NCBI GenBank assembly: GCA_020832405.1
Contig: JAFIET010000035.1
Coordinates: 1 to 39,267 of the forward strand
Reading direction: 5' to 3'
From: Balneolales bacterium
Lineage (GTDB): Bacteria > Bacteroidota > Rhodothermia > Balneolales > Cyclonatronaceae
DNA: 39,267 nt
The notes beneath the pieces are model-generated. The model was not told the origin of the DNA. It was given only the letters and a program-made list of their open reading frames with translations, and did not search any database. Shown one piece after another: positions 17,991 to 26,922 of this stretch. Each line of letters begins with the position of its first letter. Position 1 is the stretch's first letter. Made by a program: the position numbers and the translations under genes.

Positions 17991-18833
17991 ATGAGAATCA
18001 GATTTACCAAGATCGGAGATATCCGGGATCAGCTGATTTCCGCTGCGCTAATTTTGGTAGCCTTGTTTATGATGGTTGCCCGGCAGGACAACGCCTTCCA
18101 AAACGTGCGTAAAGCTTCCATTACCCTTGTAAGCTATGTTGAGGCACCGCTTTCGAATGTGCGTGTGTATCGCTCGGCCCTACGCACCAATGCTGCGCTT
18201 GAGCAGAATACCATCCTCCTGCAGGATGAAATCAGCCGGCTTCGGTCACTTCGGGATGAAAATGAAGTGCTGCGTGCCCTTCTCAACTTTCGTGATACCT
18301 CTGAATTTGACATGCAGCCCGTACGCATCGTGGCCAAAAATCTGACCGGCATTAACAATAACATTATTGTTAATGCCGGCTCAGATCAGGGTCTTGTTAT
18401 TGGTATGCCGGTTGTGAATCATGAAGGCCTTATAGGCACCATCACCATTGTGGCAAGCGGGCATGCGCAGGTTTTACCGCTGTTTAACCGGCAGTTTCGG
18501 GCAAGCGTGCGGCTTGAAGAAAGCCGCGCATTTGGCATCATCTCCTGGGAGTCAGACAACCTTTCGGAGCTTGTTATCAACTTTGTTCCGCAAACCATCA
18601 GTGTGCAGGCTGGTATGCGGGTTTATACTTCAGGCCTGAGCAACAAGCTCCCCCCTAACATACCCGTTGGAATGGTAATCCGGGCTGAACCCGAACCCGG
18701 CCGTGAAACACAGCGGATCTACGTTGCCCCTTATGTTAATTTTTCAACCCTTGCTGAAGGGCATGTACTGCTCTATACAGTAGAAGAAGAAATTCTCGAA
18801 CTTGAACAGGAATGGCAGGAAATTTTTGAATGA
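17991..18833 (+). CDS. mreC: Rod shape-determining protein MreC
   Basis: MreC is an inner-membrane protein whose periplasmic part activates PBP2-RodA. The 280-residue product has one membrane helix at about 16-32 (LISAALILVALFMMVAR). A coiled coil follows at about 60-100 (AALEQNTILLQDEISRLRSL and DENEVLRALL), then the double beta-barrel domain, with the family motifs NNNIIVNAGSDQGL, GMPVVNHEGLIG and SGLSNKLPPNIPVGMV. The stop overlaps the mreD start (ATGA), so the two are translationally coupled. The length and domain order are ordinary. Confidence 0.95.
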   Translation: MRIRFTKIGDIRDQLISAALILVALFMMVARQDNAFQNVRKASITLVSYVEAPLSNVRVYRSALRTNAALEQNTILLQDEISRLRSLRDENEVLRALLNFRDTSEFDMQPVRIVAKNLTGINNNIIVNAGSDQGLVIGMPVVNHEGLIGTITIVASGHAQVLPLFNRQFRASVRLEESRAFGIISWESDNLSELVINFVPQTISVQAGMRVYTSGLSNKLPPNIPVGMVIRAEPEPGRETQRIYVAPYVNFSTLAEGHVLLYTVEEEILELEQEWQEIFE

Positions 18834-19300
18834 AGCAATCTCTGTTGGTTGATTTACTTGCCGGTATTGTGGCCATTTTGCTTCAGATCATGATATTCCG
18901 CCATCTGGAAATCTGGAGTATTACTGCCGATGTAACCCTGCTTTACATACTCGGACTTTGTGCTGTACGGCCGAGAACCTATGTACTGCTTGTTGGCGGC
19001 GTTACAGCACTCACCCTCGATATACTCCTGGATACCTGGGGCGTACACTTGTTCAGTGTAACCCTCATTGTGTTGTTTACACACCGTATTGTGGCAACCC
19101 AATGGGAAAACAAACTGCTCACCGGGCAGACTTTTTTGTTACTGCTTGTACTATCAGCGGTGTACAATCTGATTTTCTTACTCATTGCATCCTTTGCCGG
19201 TATTTACGATACCAATCTTTTATTTTTAAAGTTTTGGCTTGGCAGCAGTGTATATACCGCCCTTATAGGTATTATATTATACTTACTGCTCATAGACTAA
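18830..19300 (+). CDS. mreD: Rod shape-determining protein MreD
   Basis: A small (156 residues), almost wholly hydrophobic protein with five or six predicted membrane helices, matching MreD, the least conserved elongasome member. Sequence identity in this family is low. The call rests on length, hydrophobic pattern, the family-like segment RPRTYVLLVGGVTALTLDIL and its place between mreC (ATGA overlap) and the PBP2 gene. Its role is to stabilise the MreC-PBP2-RodA complex. Confidence 0.9.
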   Translation: MKQSLLVDLLAGIVAILLQIMIFRHLEIWSITADVTLLYILGLCAVRPRTYVLLVGGVTALTLDILLDTWGVHLFSVTLIVLFTHRIVATQWENKLLTGQTFLLLLVLSAVYNLIFLLIASFAGIYDTNLLFLKFWLGSSVYTALIGIILYLLLID

Positions 19301-19359
19301 GCCCTATTATCAGGCTTTAGCTGTATTTTGCGCCATTTCAACCTGTACTGATTTATTCC

Positions 19360-21198
19360 ATGCCTGTTCCCGCCCAGGACCCCCGACACCACCGTATCGT
19401 AGTTGTTGTTATACAGCTTATTGTGGTTTCTGTATTTTTGCTTCTTTTCGGGCGTATTGTGTACCTGCAGATTTATCAGTACGATATTTACAGCCCGATC
19501 AGTGAACGCAACAGCGTTCGTCAGCAAATCGTAAACCCGGCCCGCGGCCTCATTTTTGACCGGCACGGGGAGCTGATAGTGGGTAATGAGCCATCCTTCA
19601 CGATAACCATCACCCCTCTGAATTTTGATATGGCCAACATTCCGTTGCTGGCCGAGCTTACACACATATCAGAGGAAGAAATCCTGCAGCTGGTTCAGGA
19701 AGCCCGTACATTTTCAAGACATCGTGAAAGCCGCCTGCTTAGGGATGTTGATTTCCGGACCTTCTCCAATATTCAGGAAAATCTGTGGCGGCTGCCCGGT
19801 ATAAACCATCAGGTTGAGGGTAAACGCAGCTACCCCTCTGAAGCACGGCTCTCACATGTGCTGGGTTACCTTGCAGAAGTAACAAGGGGAGAAATGACGG
19901 CCTCTGCTTTTTACCGGCTTGGTGACCTCGTTGGCAGAAGCGGTATAGAGCGGGTTTATGAAGAAGATCTCCGTGGCAACAAAGGTACCGAATTTGTAAC
20001 CGTGAATGCCTTCGGCCGTTCTCTTGGCCCTTTTAATCAGGGGCAGCTGGATGTGAACCCCGTTCAGGGGCTGAACCTGCATACCACCATTGATGTGCAG
20101 CTGCAGCGTGTTGCTGAAGAGCTTCTGGAAGGAAAGGTAGGCGGCGTTGTAGCTCTTAACCCGCAAACAGGTGGTATCCTTGCAATTGCAAGCGCTCCTG
20201 ATTACGACAACAGCCGCCTTGCCGGGCGTATGGACCGCTCGTACTGGCAAGCTGTAAATGCCGACTCGCTCACCCCTCTTTTTAACAGAGCCGTTGCAAC
20301 GCTTCAGCCACCGGGTTCAACTACCAAGCCTATGATGGGCCTGATTGGCATGCGGCTGGGCCTTATTACCGAAAACACTACCATTCACTGCAACGGTGGC
20401 TACATGCGAGGCCGGTTTTACCGCTGTTTGCGCCGTCACGGTGATCAGACTATTGCACAGGCCATTGAAACTTCCTGCAACACCTTTTTTTATGCCCTGA
20501 TGGATCAGATCGTAACCCGCCACGGGCTAAACGTCTGGACCCGTATGATGAATGATTTCGGAATGGGCGTTACAAGCGGAGCCGACCTGACCGGGGAGGT
20601 CCGCGGGCTTGTACCCGACAGCACCTACTTCAACCGCGTTTTCGGTGTACGGCAGTGGGGTTTGGGTGATATGATCAACCTTGGTATCGGGCAGGGCGCT
20701 ATGGGTACTTCACCGCTTCAGATGGCTATTGCAACTGCGGCTATCGCCAACAACGGCAATCGGGTTAAACCCCATATCGTTGACCGCATCTCCTACCCCG
20801 GCGGTGATATGGAGCTGATTCGGCCGGAACCGGAACGTATTGAATGGATTAACCCCGTGCAGCTTCGTGCAGTACAAATGGGGATGCGTAAAGCCGTTAC
20901 AGACGGCTCAGGCCGTTTCTATGCCAACCTTCGGGATGTGGCTGTAGCAGGAAAAACCGGCACTGCACAAAACCCGCATGGTCAGAATCACGGCTGGTTT
21001 ATTGCTTATGCGCCCTTCGAGAATCCGGAAATTGTAATTGCGGTACTGCTCCAAAATGCCGGTTTCGGATCCATTTCAGCTGCACCGCTGGCCGGCATGA
21101 TGTTCGAACAGTACTTTTATGGCGAAATACGCAGGCCACACGTGTACCGGATGATGCTCGAATTTGAACCGGCACCCTTTAACCCGGATCGCAATTAA
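19360..21198 (+). CDS. mrdA: Penicillin-binding protein 2 (elongation transpeptidase)
   Basis: This class B PBP crosslinks new peptidoglycan during cell elongation and partners with RodA. The 612-residue product has a membrane anchor at about 13-35 and the pedestal domain with RGLIFDRHGELIVGNEPS. The transpeptidase motifs are SxxK as Ser320-Thr-Thr-Lys323 in PPGSTTKP, SxN as Ser372-Cys-Asn374, and KTGT at 532-535. The DLVGRSGIERVYEEDLRG segment is typical of the elongation PBP2 rather than the division PBP3. Only one base is shared with rodA (TAATG), which implies coupled synthesis of the pair. No MrdA C-terminal extension is present. Confidence 0.97.
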   Translation: MPVPAQDPRHHRIVVVVIQLIVVSVFLLLFGRIVYLQIYQYDIYSPISERNSVRQQIVNPARGLIFDRHGELIVGNEPSFTITITPLNFDMANIPLLAELTHISEEEILQLVQEARTFSRHRESRLLRDVDFRTFSNIQENLWRLPGINHQVEGKRSYPSEARLSHVLGYLAEVTRGEMTASAFYRLGDLVGRSGIERVYEEDLRGNKGTEFVTVNAFGRSLGPFNQGQLDVNPVQGLNLHTTIDVQLQRVAEELLEGKVGGVVALNPQTGGILAIASAPDYDNSRLAGRMDRSYWQAVNADSLTPLFNRAVATLQPPGSTTKPMMGLIGMRLGLITENTTIHCNGGYMRGRFYRCLRRHGDQTIAQAIETSCNTFFYALMDQIVTRHGLNVWTRMMNDFGMGVTSGADLTGEVRGLVPDSTYFNRVFGVRQWGLGDMINLGIGQGAMGTSPLQMAIATAAIANNGNRVKPHIVDRISYPGGDMELIRPEPERIEWINPVQLRAVQMGMRKAVTDGSGRFYANLRDVAVAGKTGTAQNPHGQNHGWFIAYAPFENPEIVIAVLLQNAGFGSISAAPLAGMMFEQYFYGEIRRPHVYRMMLEFEPAPFNPDRN

Positions 21199-22445
21199 TG
21201 AAATGGTACAACCGATTTGACTGGGTTTTGCTCATCAGCTGGCTGGTGCTCAGCATTATTGGGCTGGTAGCCATTTACAGCGCAACACAGGGGCCCATGC
21301 ATCAGGGCACCGCAATAAGCGGCAACTTCGACAGGCAGGTACTGCACCTGGGTATCGGGCTGATCATCATTGTGCTTATGCAGTTTCTAACCCCGCAAAC
21401 CTTTATGCAGCTCAGCTGGCCGGGCTATGTGCTGTGCCTGATAATTGCCCTGCTCACTGTTTTTTTTGGCATTGAAGTAGGCGGCGAACGAAACTGGCTT
21501 AATATTTTCGGTTTCCGGCTGCAGATCAGCGAATTCATGAAGCTGGCAACTGTGATGGCCATCGCCTCTTTTTTATCTTCCCAGCGGCAGTATTCGATGG
21601 AAGACTTCAAAACACTCTTCATTTTTCTGCTGCTTATCGCACTGCCCGTTTTTTTAATTACGCTGCATGGTGATACAGGTACAAGCCTGGTTTACATTGG
21701 TATCATACCTTTTCTGCTTTTTTGGGCAGGCCTCTCCTTCGGATTATCCCTTATGCTGGTTATGCCAGCGGTTTTAGCCTACCTTACCGTCATTAATATT
21801 GTTGCAGCAGGGGTCGTTGCTGCTGTGCTCTGCGGTGTGGTGTTTCTGGTTGACCGCCGCCCTCTGGTTTCTGTAAGTGCCGTATTGCTGGCCATTGCCA
21901 TCATTATTGGCGTACAGGTGGCGCTCACTGAAGTGCTGCAACCGCACCAGCGGGCACGGGTTGAGGCCTTCACAAACCCGGCTGTTGACCCTCATGGTGC
22001 CGGATGGAATGTAATTCAGGCTAAAACAGCCATCAGCTCCGGTGGTCTGTACGGCAAAGGCTTTATGCAGGGAACCCAAACACAGCTGCGCTTTCTGCCC
22101 GAGCAGCAAACCGACTTTATTTTTTGTGTTATCAGTGAAGAGTTTGGCCTCGTAGGGGCTGGTACAACCCTGTTGTTTTTCCTGGTTCTCCTATCCCGGC
22201 TTGTTTATATCGCAGGCACGCACAAACATGCCTATGCCCGGCTCACTATTATTGGCGTTGCCTCCGTGTTTCTCGTGCATATTATTGTAAATCTTGGGAT
22301 GGCGACAGCTTTATTGCCGGTAATTGGCATTCCGCTGCCGCTCATCAGCTACGGAGGTTCATCTTTCCTAAGCTTCAGCATCATGATAGGGCTTTGCCTG
22401 AACCTGCACTTTTACGAGCGTAATTTCAGTATCTACGCTTCGTAG
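21198..22445 (+). CDS. rodA: RodA peptidoglycan glycosyltransferase (SEDS family)
   Basis: RodA polymerises lipid II into glycan strands for side-wall growth. The 415-residue, ten-helix SEDS protein has GGERNWLNIFGFRLQISEFMK early on. The functional extracellular loop contains VDPHGAGWNVIQAKTAISSG and LPEQQTDFIFCVISEEFGLVG, and the C-terminal signature is PLISYGGSSFLSF. These distinguish RodA/FtsW proteins. Placement after the elongation PBP2 identifies RodA rather than FtsW. An additional hydrophobic segment near residues 160-240 makes it somewhat longer than the E. coli 370. The 3' end overlaps the convergent rnhB by 13 bases. Confidence 0.96.
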   Translation: MKWYNRFDWVLLISWLVLSIIGLVAIYSATQGPMHQGTAISGNFDRQVLHLGIGLIIIVLMQFLTPQTFMQLSWPGYVLCLIIALLTVFFGIEVGGERNWLNIFGFRLQISEFMKLATVMAIASFLSSQRQYSMEDFKTLFIFLLLIALPVFLITLHGDTGTSLVYIGIIPFLLFWAGLSFGLSLMLVMPAVLAYLTVINIVAAGVVAAVLCGVVFLVDRRPLVSVSAVLLAIAIIIGVQVALTEVLQPHQRARVEAFTNPAVDPHGAGWNVIQAKTAISSGGLYGKGFMQGTQTQLRFLPEQQTDFIFCVISEEFGLVGAGTTLLFFLVLLSRLVYIAGTHKHAYARLTIIGVASVFLVHIIVNLGMATALLPVIGIPLPLISYGGSSFLSFSIMIGLCLNLHFYERNFSIYAS

Positions 22446-23092
22446 CCATTGCGGGGTGAAACCGTGAGCAGTTTTTCGGTGCGAAGCCGGAAAGTCCGGC
22501 GGTGCAGCGGGCTGATTCCGACCTCCTCCAACCCCCGGTAGTGCGCTTGAGTCGGGTACCCAACATTGGTATTCCAGCCATACCAGGGGTACAGCTGATG
22601 CAGGCTGTACATGAGTTCATCACGGTGTACTTTTGCCAGGATGGAGGCCGCAGCAATGCTCGCCGAGCGCGCGTCTCCCTTTACCAGGCACTCGTGCGGC
22701 ACAAGCGAAGGCGGAAACCTATTGCCGTCGATCAGCAGATAGTCAGGGGCCGGATCTGCACTTTCCGCACATTTTTGCATCGCAAGAAAGGAAGCCTGCA
22801 AAATATTATGCTCGTCAATTTCCTGCGGGCTGCATTCTTTCACCACATAGAAGGCCGCCTCTTTTTTAATACGCTCAGCGAGCAGCCTGCGTGCGTCGTG
22901 TGTCGGAATCTGCTTGCTGTCGGTAACGCCTGTACAGTCGAAGTCGTCGGGTAAAATGACCCCGGCGGCAACAACAGGTCCGGCAAGGCACCCCCGGCCA
23001 ACCTCATCGAGCCCCATCACCCGGCTGAAGCCCTGCTGCCACAGGCGTTTTTCGAAATGAAACATGTCGGGTGCAGCACTGTTTTTTTTCAT
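22433..23092 (-). CDS. rnhB: Ribonuclease HII
   Basis: This enzyme nicks DNA 5' of an embedded ribonucleotide and degrades RNA in RNA-DNA hybrids. The 219-residue protein has the catalytic DEDD set: Asp and Glu in GLDEVGRGCLAGPVVAAGV, Asp in YLLIDGN, and Asp in LAKVHRDELM. The RNase HII-specific segments VTDSKQIP and KGDARSASIAAASILAKVHR are present. GCLAGP replaces the common GPLAGP. The gene points against rodA, with a 13-base shared 3' end, and diverges from the von Willebrand A gene across the inverted-repeat region. An about 15-residue extension precedes the first conserved strand. Confidence 0.95.
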   Translation of the reverse strand: MKKNSAAPDMFHFEKRLWQQGFSRVMGLDEVGRGCLAGPVVAAGVILPDDFDCTGVTDSKQIPTHDARRLLAERIKKEAAFYVVKECSPQEIDEHNILQASFLAMQKCAESADPAPDYLLIDGNRFPPSLVPHECLVKGDARSASIAAASILAKVHRDELMYSLHQLYPWYGWNTNVGYPTQAHYRGLEEVGISPLHRRTFRLRTEKLLTVSPRNGYEA

Positions 23093-23614
23093 GGACGAGG
23101 ATAGCCTTGACGGGAATATTAGTTTGAACGCCGGAATTTACAAAAAGTCCTCAAAAGACGAGACCTCAACCGGAGGGCCGGCCGCATAAACATTTCCCGG
23201 CTCTTTTTTTTTGGGAGGAACTCCGTGCACATCACTGGGCGCACCGCTGCTCCTCACACCCCAAAGCGGCGGAGTGCTCCTTGCTTTTTTTGTTCAGCAT
23301 TACAGCAGCGAAAACGCTGCACGCCGTCAATCAAGCCCCCTCAACTCCCTCACACAGCAATACCGACTGGCACAGTACAAAAAAGCACGGGCTTCTCCGC
23401 CGCTTTGGGATATCAGGAGGTACACCGCACCCAGTGATGTTATCGGAGTTCCCCCCCAAAAAAAGAGCGCCGCGGCCTGCTTTGGTGTTAGGTTCAGGGC
23501 AAATCGTTTAGCCGTTGGCCATTGCAGGGTTCAATGTGCCGGTGTGTTTGCAGAATGATTCAGGCGGTGGGGCTGTTACGGTGTAACTCTGTCATTCTTT
23601 AACAAACTGCGTGT
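23093..23614. other. Non-coding region containing a long inverted repeat
   Basis: About 520 bases separate rnhB and the divergent von Willebrand A gene. The dominant structure is the inverted repeat listed separately. Short open frames here arise from the repeat arms and have no recognisable protein. The last 145 bases before the VWA start look like an ordinary leader. Confidence 0.6.
23201..23467. repeat. Imperfect inverted repeat about 270 bases long, MITE-like or hairpin element
   Basis: The left arm (23201-23274) reads CTC, nine T, G-rich, then AACTCCG, ATCACTGGG, CTCCT and CCCAAAGCGGCGGAG. The right arm (23395-23467), read on the - strand, repeats the same order. From AACTCCG to CGGAG both arms have 56 bases, with 43 identical by hand count. 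Similarity continues inward as a second GCTTTTTT block on each side (about 23283 and 23380). Near the centre a small perfect hairpin, GCAGCG-AAAA-CGCTGC, lies at 23305-23320. There is no coding potential and I see no clear target-site duplication. It may be a non-autonomous mobile element, two head-to-head dispersed repeats, or a structured RNA. Confidence 0.75.
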
Positions 23615-24721
23615 ATGCGTTTCCTTTATCAAAAATGGGACCCCCGTTTCGATCAATCCGGTTCAAAACCGGCTTTCGACCGGCTCAACGAAATCTTTCA
23701 GCAGCTGCTCTACATCAGCAGCGGAGATGTGGGTCAGGCCCTGAAGTGGCTCACCGATCTCGACAAGGAGTACAAGCTCACGGAGCAGTACGAAAATTAC
23801 GGGATGGCCGATTTCATCAAAGAGCTGGAGGAGCGCGGCTACATCAAGTATGACGCGGAAGCGGTTGAGGTCGTAATTACCCGGAAAATGGAGCGCAGTC
23901 TGCGTACGAGGGCTTTGGAAGAGGTTTTCAGAAACCTGCGCAAAGGCGGGGCCGGTCAGCACAAAACCGCGCATCAGGGCAAGGGGCTGGAGCGGGAGCC
24001 GGAAACCCGCGCCTGGCAGTTTGGCGACGACGCCCATCAGTTCGACAGCACCGGCACCCTGCTCAATGCCCTTCGCAACAGCCCGATCGATCAGTTCAGC
24101 CTTACGGAAGACGACCTGCGCGTCTATGAAACCGACCACAACACCAGCATGGCTACCGTTCTGATGATTGACCTGAGCCATTCCATGATTTTGTACGGCG
24201 AGGACCGCATCACCCCGGCAAAAAAAGTGGCGATGGCCCTCGCTGAGCTCATTCTCAGCCGCTTCGCGAAAGACAGCCTCGAAATCATCGCCTTCGGCAA
24301 CGATGTTTGGAAGGTATCCATAGATGAGCTTCCCTACCTGAGTGTAGGGCCGTATCACACCAACACCCTTGCGGGCCTCGAACTCGCCCGGCACCTGCTG
24401 CAGCGCAAAAAGCACGCAAATAAGCAAATTTTCATGATTACGGACGGCAAGCCCTCTGCCATGTACGAAAACGGAAAGCTCTACAAAAACAGCTTTGGCC
24501 TTGACCGCAAAATCGTGAATAAAGTGCTCAATGAAGCGACACAGTGCCGCAAGGAAAAAATCACGATCACCACGTTCATGATTGCTCAGGACCCCTATCT
24601 GCAAAACTTCGTGCGGGAAATGACCGAGGCGAACAAGGGTCGGGCCTATTTTTCAGGCCTGAACAGCCTCGGAGGTTTTGTGCTTGAAGATTATGTTAGG
24701 AACCGGAAGAAGAGCGTTTGA
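23615..24721 (+). CDS. von Willebrand factor A domain protein (chelatase-D/CoxE-like)
   Basis: This 368-residue cytoplasmic protein has a C-terminal von Willebrand A fold with a complete metal-ion site. The site is Asp186-Leu-Ser188-His-Ser190 (MIDLSHSM), then Thr in HTNTLAGLELAR and Asp in MITDGKPSAMY. The N-terminal half (about 1-150) is helical and charged, with DPRFDQSG and a GGAGQHKTAHQGKG linker. Proteins of this architecture normally work with a MoxR- or magnesium-chelatase-I-like AAA+ ATPase encoded nearby. None is visible in the window, so it is an orphan here or the partner lies elsewhere. No membrane segment or signal peptide is present. The precise function is unknown. Confidence 0.82.
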   Translation: MRFLYQKWDPRFDQSGSKPAFDRLNEIFQQLLYISSGDVGQALKWLTDLDKEYKLTEQYENYGMADFIKELEERGYIKYDAEAVEVVITRKMERSLRTRALEEVFRNLRKGGAGQHKTAHQGKGLEREPETRAWQFGDDAHQFDSTGTLLNALRNSPIDQFSLTEDDLRVYETDHNTSMATVLMIDLSHSMILYGEDRITPAKKVAMALAELILSRFAKDSLEIIAFGNDVWKVSIDELPYLSVGPYHTNTLAGLELARHLLQRKKHANKQIFMITDGKPSAMYENGKLYKNSFGLDRKIVNKVLNEATQCRKEKITITTFMIAQDPYLQNFVREMTEANKGRAYFSGLNSLGGFVLEDYVRNRKKSV

Positions 24722-24784
24722 GAGGCGGCTTCTGCTGAGCGTTTTTGGACAGGGCAAAGTAAACATCACCCTGCTCACCGCCCC

Positions 24785-26071
24785 TTAATACAGCAGATAG
24801 GGCTTCCTTTTTTTGGTGAAAACTTCGACTTCTGCTTGCCAGAAGGTTACCGGCGGGGCATCGCTTTCGAGAAATTCCCTGATGCGCTGCGTGCCTGCAA
24901 GGTTGTAGAGGAAGCGGTTGGTGCGGGCGTCCGGAGCGTGGTGCAGCATTTCGCGGAAGAGCTCAAGGCCGAGTTCGAGGGGGCGGAGTGAACCGGCATC
25001 GAGCGTGAGCGGGCTCAGGCGAATACCGCTGACTTCCGTGCCGCGATATTTTGGGTTTGTCGCCATGCCGGGGATATCAACGGGGGTGAAAGTCACCGGT
25101 TCGAGCGATACGGGGTAACGCTGCATAAGGCTGAGCCGGGCCTCTTCGGGAAATTCGAGGCCGGGCGAGCCGACCATCATAAACGGATCGCGGGTGCCGC
25201 GGCCTTCTGACATAGTGCTGCCTTCGAAAAAGCAGGTGCCGGGATAAACGAGGGCGTTGGTAAAATGCGGCAGATTCGGGGAAGGCGGAATCCAGGTGAG
25301 GCCGGTTTCGATCCAGTTTTGTTCGCGCTGCCAGTTTTCCATCGGGATAACGCGCAGGCGGGGTTCGGTTTCGGTGTTCAGCCAGCCTTCGCCAATCATC
25401 ATGAGGGCGAGTTCGCCTATGGTCATGCCGTGTACAATGGGGATGGGGAAAGCCCCGACGAAGGAGCGGAATTCGGGTTCCAGCATCCAGCCGGAAACGT
25501 AGGTGCCCCCCAGCGGATTAGGGCGGTCGAGCACCCAAACTTCGACATCGTGCGCGGCGGCGGCTTCGAGAACAAGCCCGAGGGTTGAAATATAAGTGTA
25601 GAAGCGCACGCCGGCATCCTGCAGGTCGAAAATGAGCAGGTCGATTTCGGCCAGCATTTCCGGCGTGGGGCGGCGGGTTTGCCCGTAGAGGGAGAAAACC
25701 GGCAGGCCGGTGAGCACATCGGTACCGTCTTTGATTTCTTCGCCGGCGGGCACATCACCGCGGAAGCCATGTTCAGCCGCAAAAAGGGCTGTTACGGGAA
25801 CCTGACGGGTGAGCAGGGTATCGAGCAGGTGGGCAGAGCCGATACGTGAAGCGGGGTTGGCCAGCAGGCCGATCCGCCGGTCGCGCAGCTCGTCAAGATA
25901 TTGGGAGAGAAGCTGCTGAGCCCCTAACTTTATTTCAGGGGCGGAATGCTGCGCGGCTGTTTGGTGTATAAAATGATGTTCCCGGTCCGCACAACTAACA
26001 GTACACCAAAACAATACTGAAAGTAAAAGCAAGCTACAGAAGCGGAAACCGGGAACATTTTTTTTATTCAT
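24785..26071 (-). CDS. namZ: DUF1343 lipoprotein, NamZ-type exo-beta-N-acetylmuramidase
   Basis: NamZ (GH171, formerly DUF1343) clips terminal N-acetylmuramic acid from the non-reducing ends of murein glycans and feeds cell-wall recycling. The 428-residue product has a signal peptide with a lipobox ending in Cys27 (TVSC). Family signatures are ALFAAEHGFRGDVPAGE with the presumed catalytic Glu, VFSLYGQTRRPTPEML, LLIFDLQDAGVRFYTYIST, VLDRPNPLGG, and LPHFTNALVYPGTCFFEGS with SEGRGT. Length fits the family. No NagZ or MurQ gene is nearby; the downstream neighbour is the VWA gene, with which it converges. ndk lies 21 bases upstream in the same direction, so the two may share a message. Confidence 0.88.
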   Translation of the reverse strand: MNKKNVPGFRFCSLLLLSVLFWCTVSCADREHHFIHQTAAQHSAPEIKLGAQQLLSQYLDELRDRRIGLLANPASRIGSAHLLDTLLTRQVPVTALFAAEHGFRGDVPAGEEIKDGTDVLTGLPVFSLYGQTRRPTPEMLAEIDLLIFDLQDAGVRFYTYISTLGLVLEAAAAHDVEVWVLDRPNPLGGTYVSGWMLEPEFRSFVGAFPIPIVHGMTIGELALMMIGEGWLNTETEPRLRVIPMENWQREQNWIETGLTWIPPSPNLPHFTNALVYPGTCFFEGSTMSEGRGTRDPFMMVGSPGLEFPEEARLSLMQRYPVSLEPVTFTPVDIPGMATNPKYRGTEVSGIRLSPLTLDAGSLRPLELGLELFREMLHHAPDARTNRFLYNLAGTQRIREFLESDAPPVTFWQAEVEVFTKKRKPYLLY

Positions 26072-26092
26072 AACTGAAAAAGATGCCCGCTA

Positions 26093-26524
26093 TTATGCAA
26101 GGTTGGCGACTTCTTCAGATTTAGCAAAAAAGTAAGCTGATTCGATGGCGGCGTTCTCATCAGAGTCAGAACCGTGCACGATATTTTCGCCTTTGCTGTC
26201 GGCATAGAGTTTACGAATGGTGCCTTCAGCGGCTTCGGCCGGGTCAGTTGCCCCGATCAGGGTTCTGAAATCAGCAACCGCATTTTCTTTCTCAAGAATG
26301 ATGGGCACGCAGGGGCCTGAGCTCATGAATGCGCACAATTCGCCGTAAAACGGACGCTCTTTGTGAACTTCATAAAACCCGCCGGCGGTATCAGGTGTGA
26401 GGCGTGTTAATTTCATGGCTACAATTTTGAAGCCGGCTTTTTGAATGTGGGCGATCACTTCGCCAACAAGATTTTTACGGACACAGTCCGGTTTGAGGAT
26501 CGTCAGGGTTCTGTTGGTTGCCAT
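26093..26524 (-). CDS. ndk: Nucleoside-diphosphate kinase
   Basis: This enzyme passes the gamma phosphate of ATP to NDPs through a phosphohistidine. The 143-residue length is standard. [20 protein letters not shown] is the usual start, [17 protein letters not shown] follows, and the phosphorylated histidine is His117 in [13 protein letters not shown]. All nucleotide-binding positions that I can check by eye are present. It precedes the NamZ-type gene in the same direction, with 21 bases between them. Confidence 0.97.
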   Translation of the reverse strand: MATNRTLTILKPDCVRKNLVGEVIAHIQKAGFKIVAMKLTRLTPDTAGGFYEVHKERPFYGELCAFMSSGPCVPIILEKENAVADFRTLIGATDPAEAAEGTIRKLYADSKGENIVHGSDSDENAAIESAYFFAKSEEVANLA

Positions 26525-26922
26525 TCTATACTACGTTGGTTTTATTAGTGTTTGATGAATTGTGCAATCGCTGAAAATCAGTTGAACAAAACAGCGGCCC
26601 TTGCCGGGGATCTTTTCACTACAGATCTGCAGAAAATAATGGTACCTGAATTAAAAACGGCAGCTCCTGATGGCGAAGGAATCCGGCACTTTACGGATTC
26701 ATGTTTGCTTTGCTGATGCGTCTGAATGCATTTTTTGTGATTTTCATTTATAATTGAATATAAGCCTTAATCCCCAAATCCTTCAAAAGATTTGTACATT
26801 TTACCAGGCTTCTGAACTATTCCTGCAAGGATGAGTGGATTTCTGACGGCGAACACCTAATTTTAAGCAAGGCTTGCTTTTCCGGCCTTCCCTGTGCACT
26901 ATCACTTGCTAATAAACCCAGT
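26525..26922. other. Non-coding divergent region between ndk and the GNAT gene
   Basis: Nearly 400 bases separate two divergent genes. I find no plausible protein. A short dyad, CAAATC-N8-GATTTG at 26775-26794, is the only symmetric element I noted, lying about 130 bases before the GNAT start. Both promoters should be here but cannot be assigned with confidence. Confidence 0.5.

Noticed and set aside
23211-23558. Short + strand frames across the inverted repeat
   Set aside because: They consist of the repeat arms themselves and show no protein-like features.
23663-24604. 313-codon - strand frame opposite the VWA gene
   Set aside because: Antisense shadow; the + strand frame has clear VWA motifs and this one has none.
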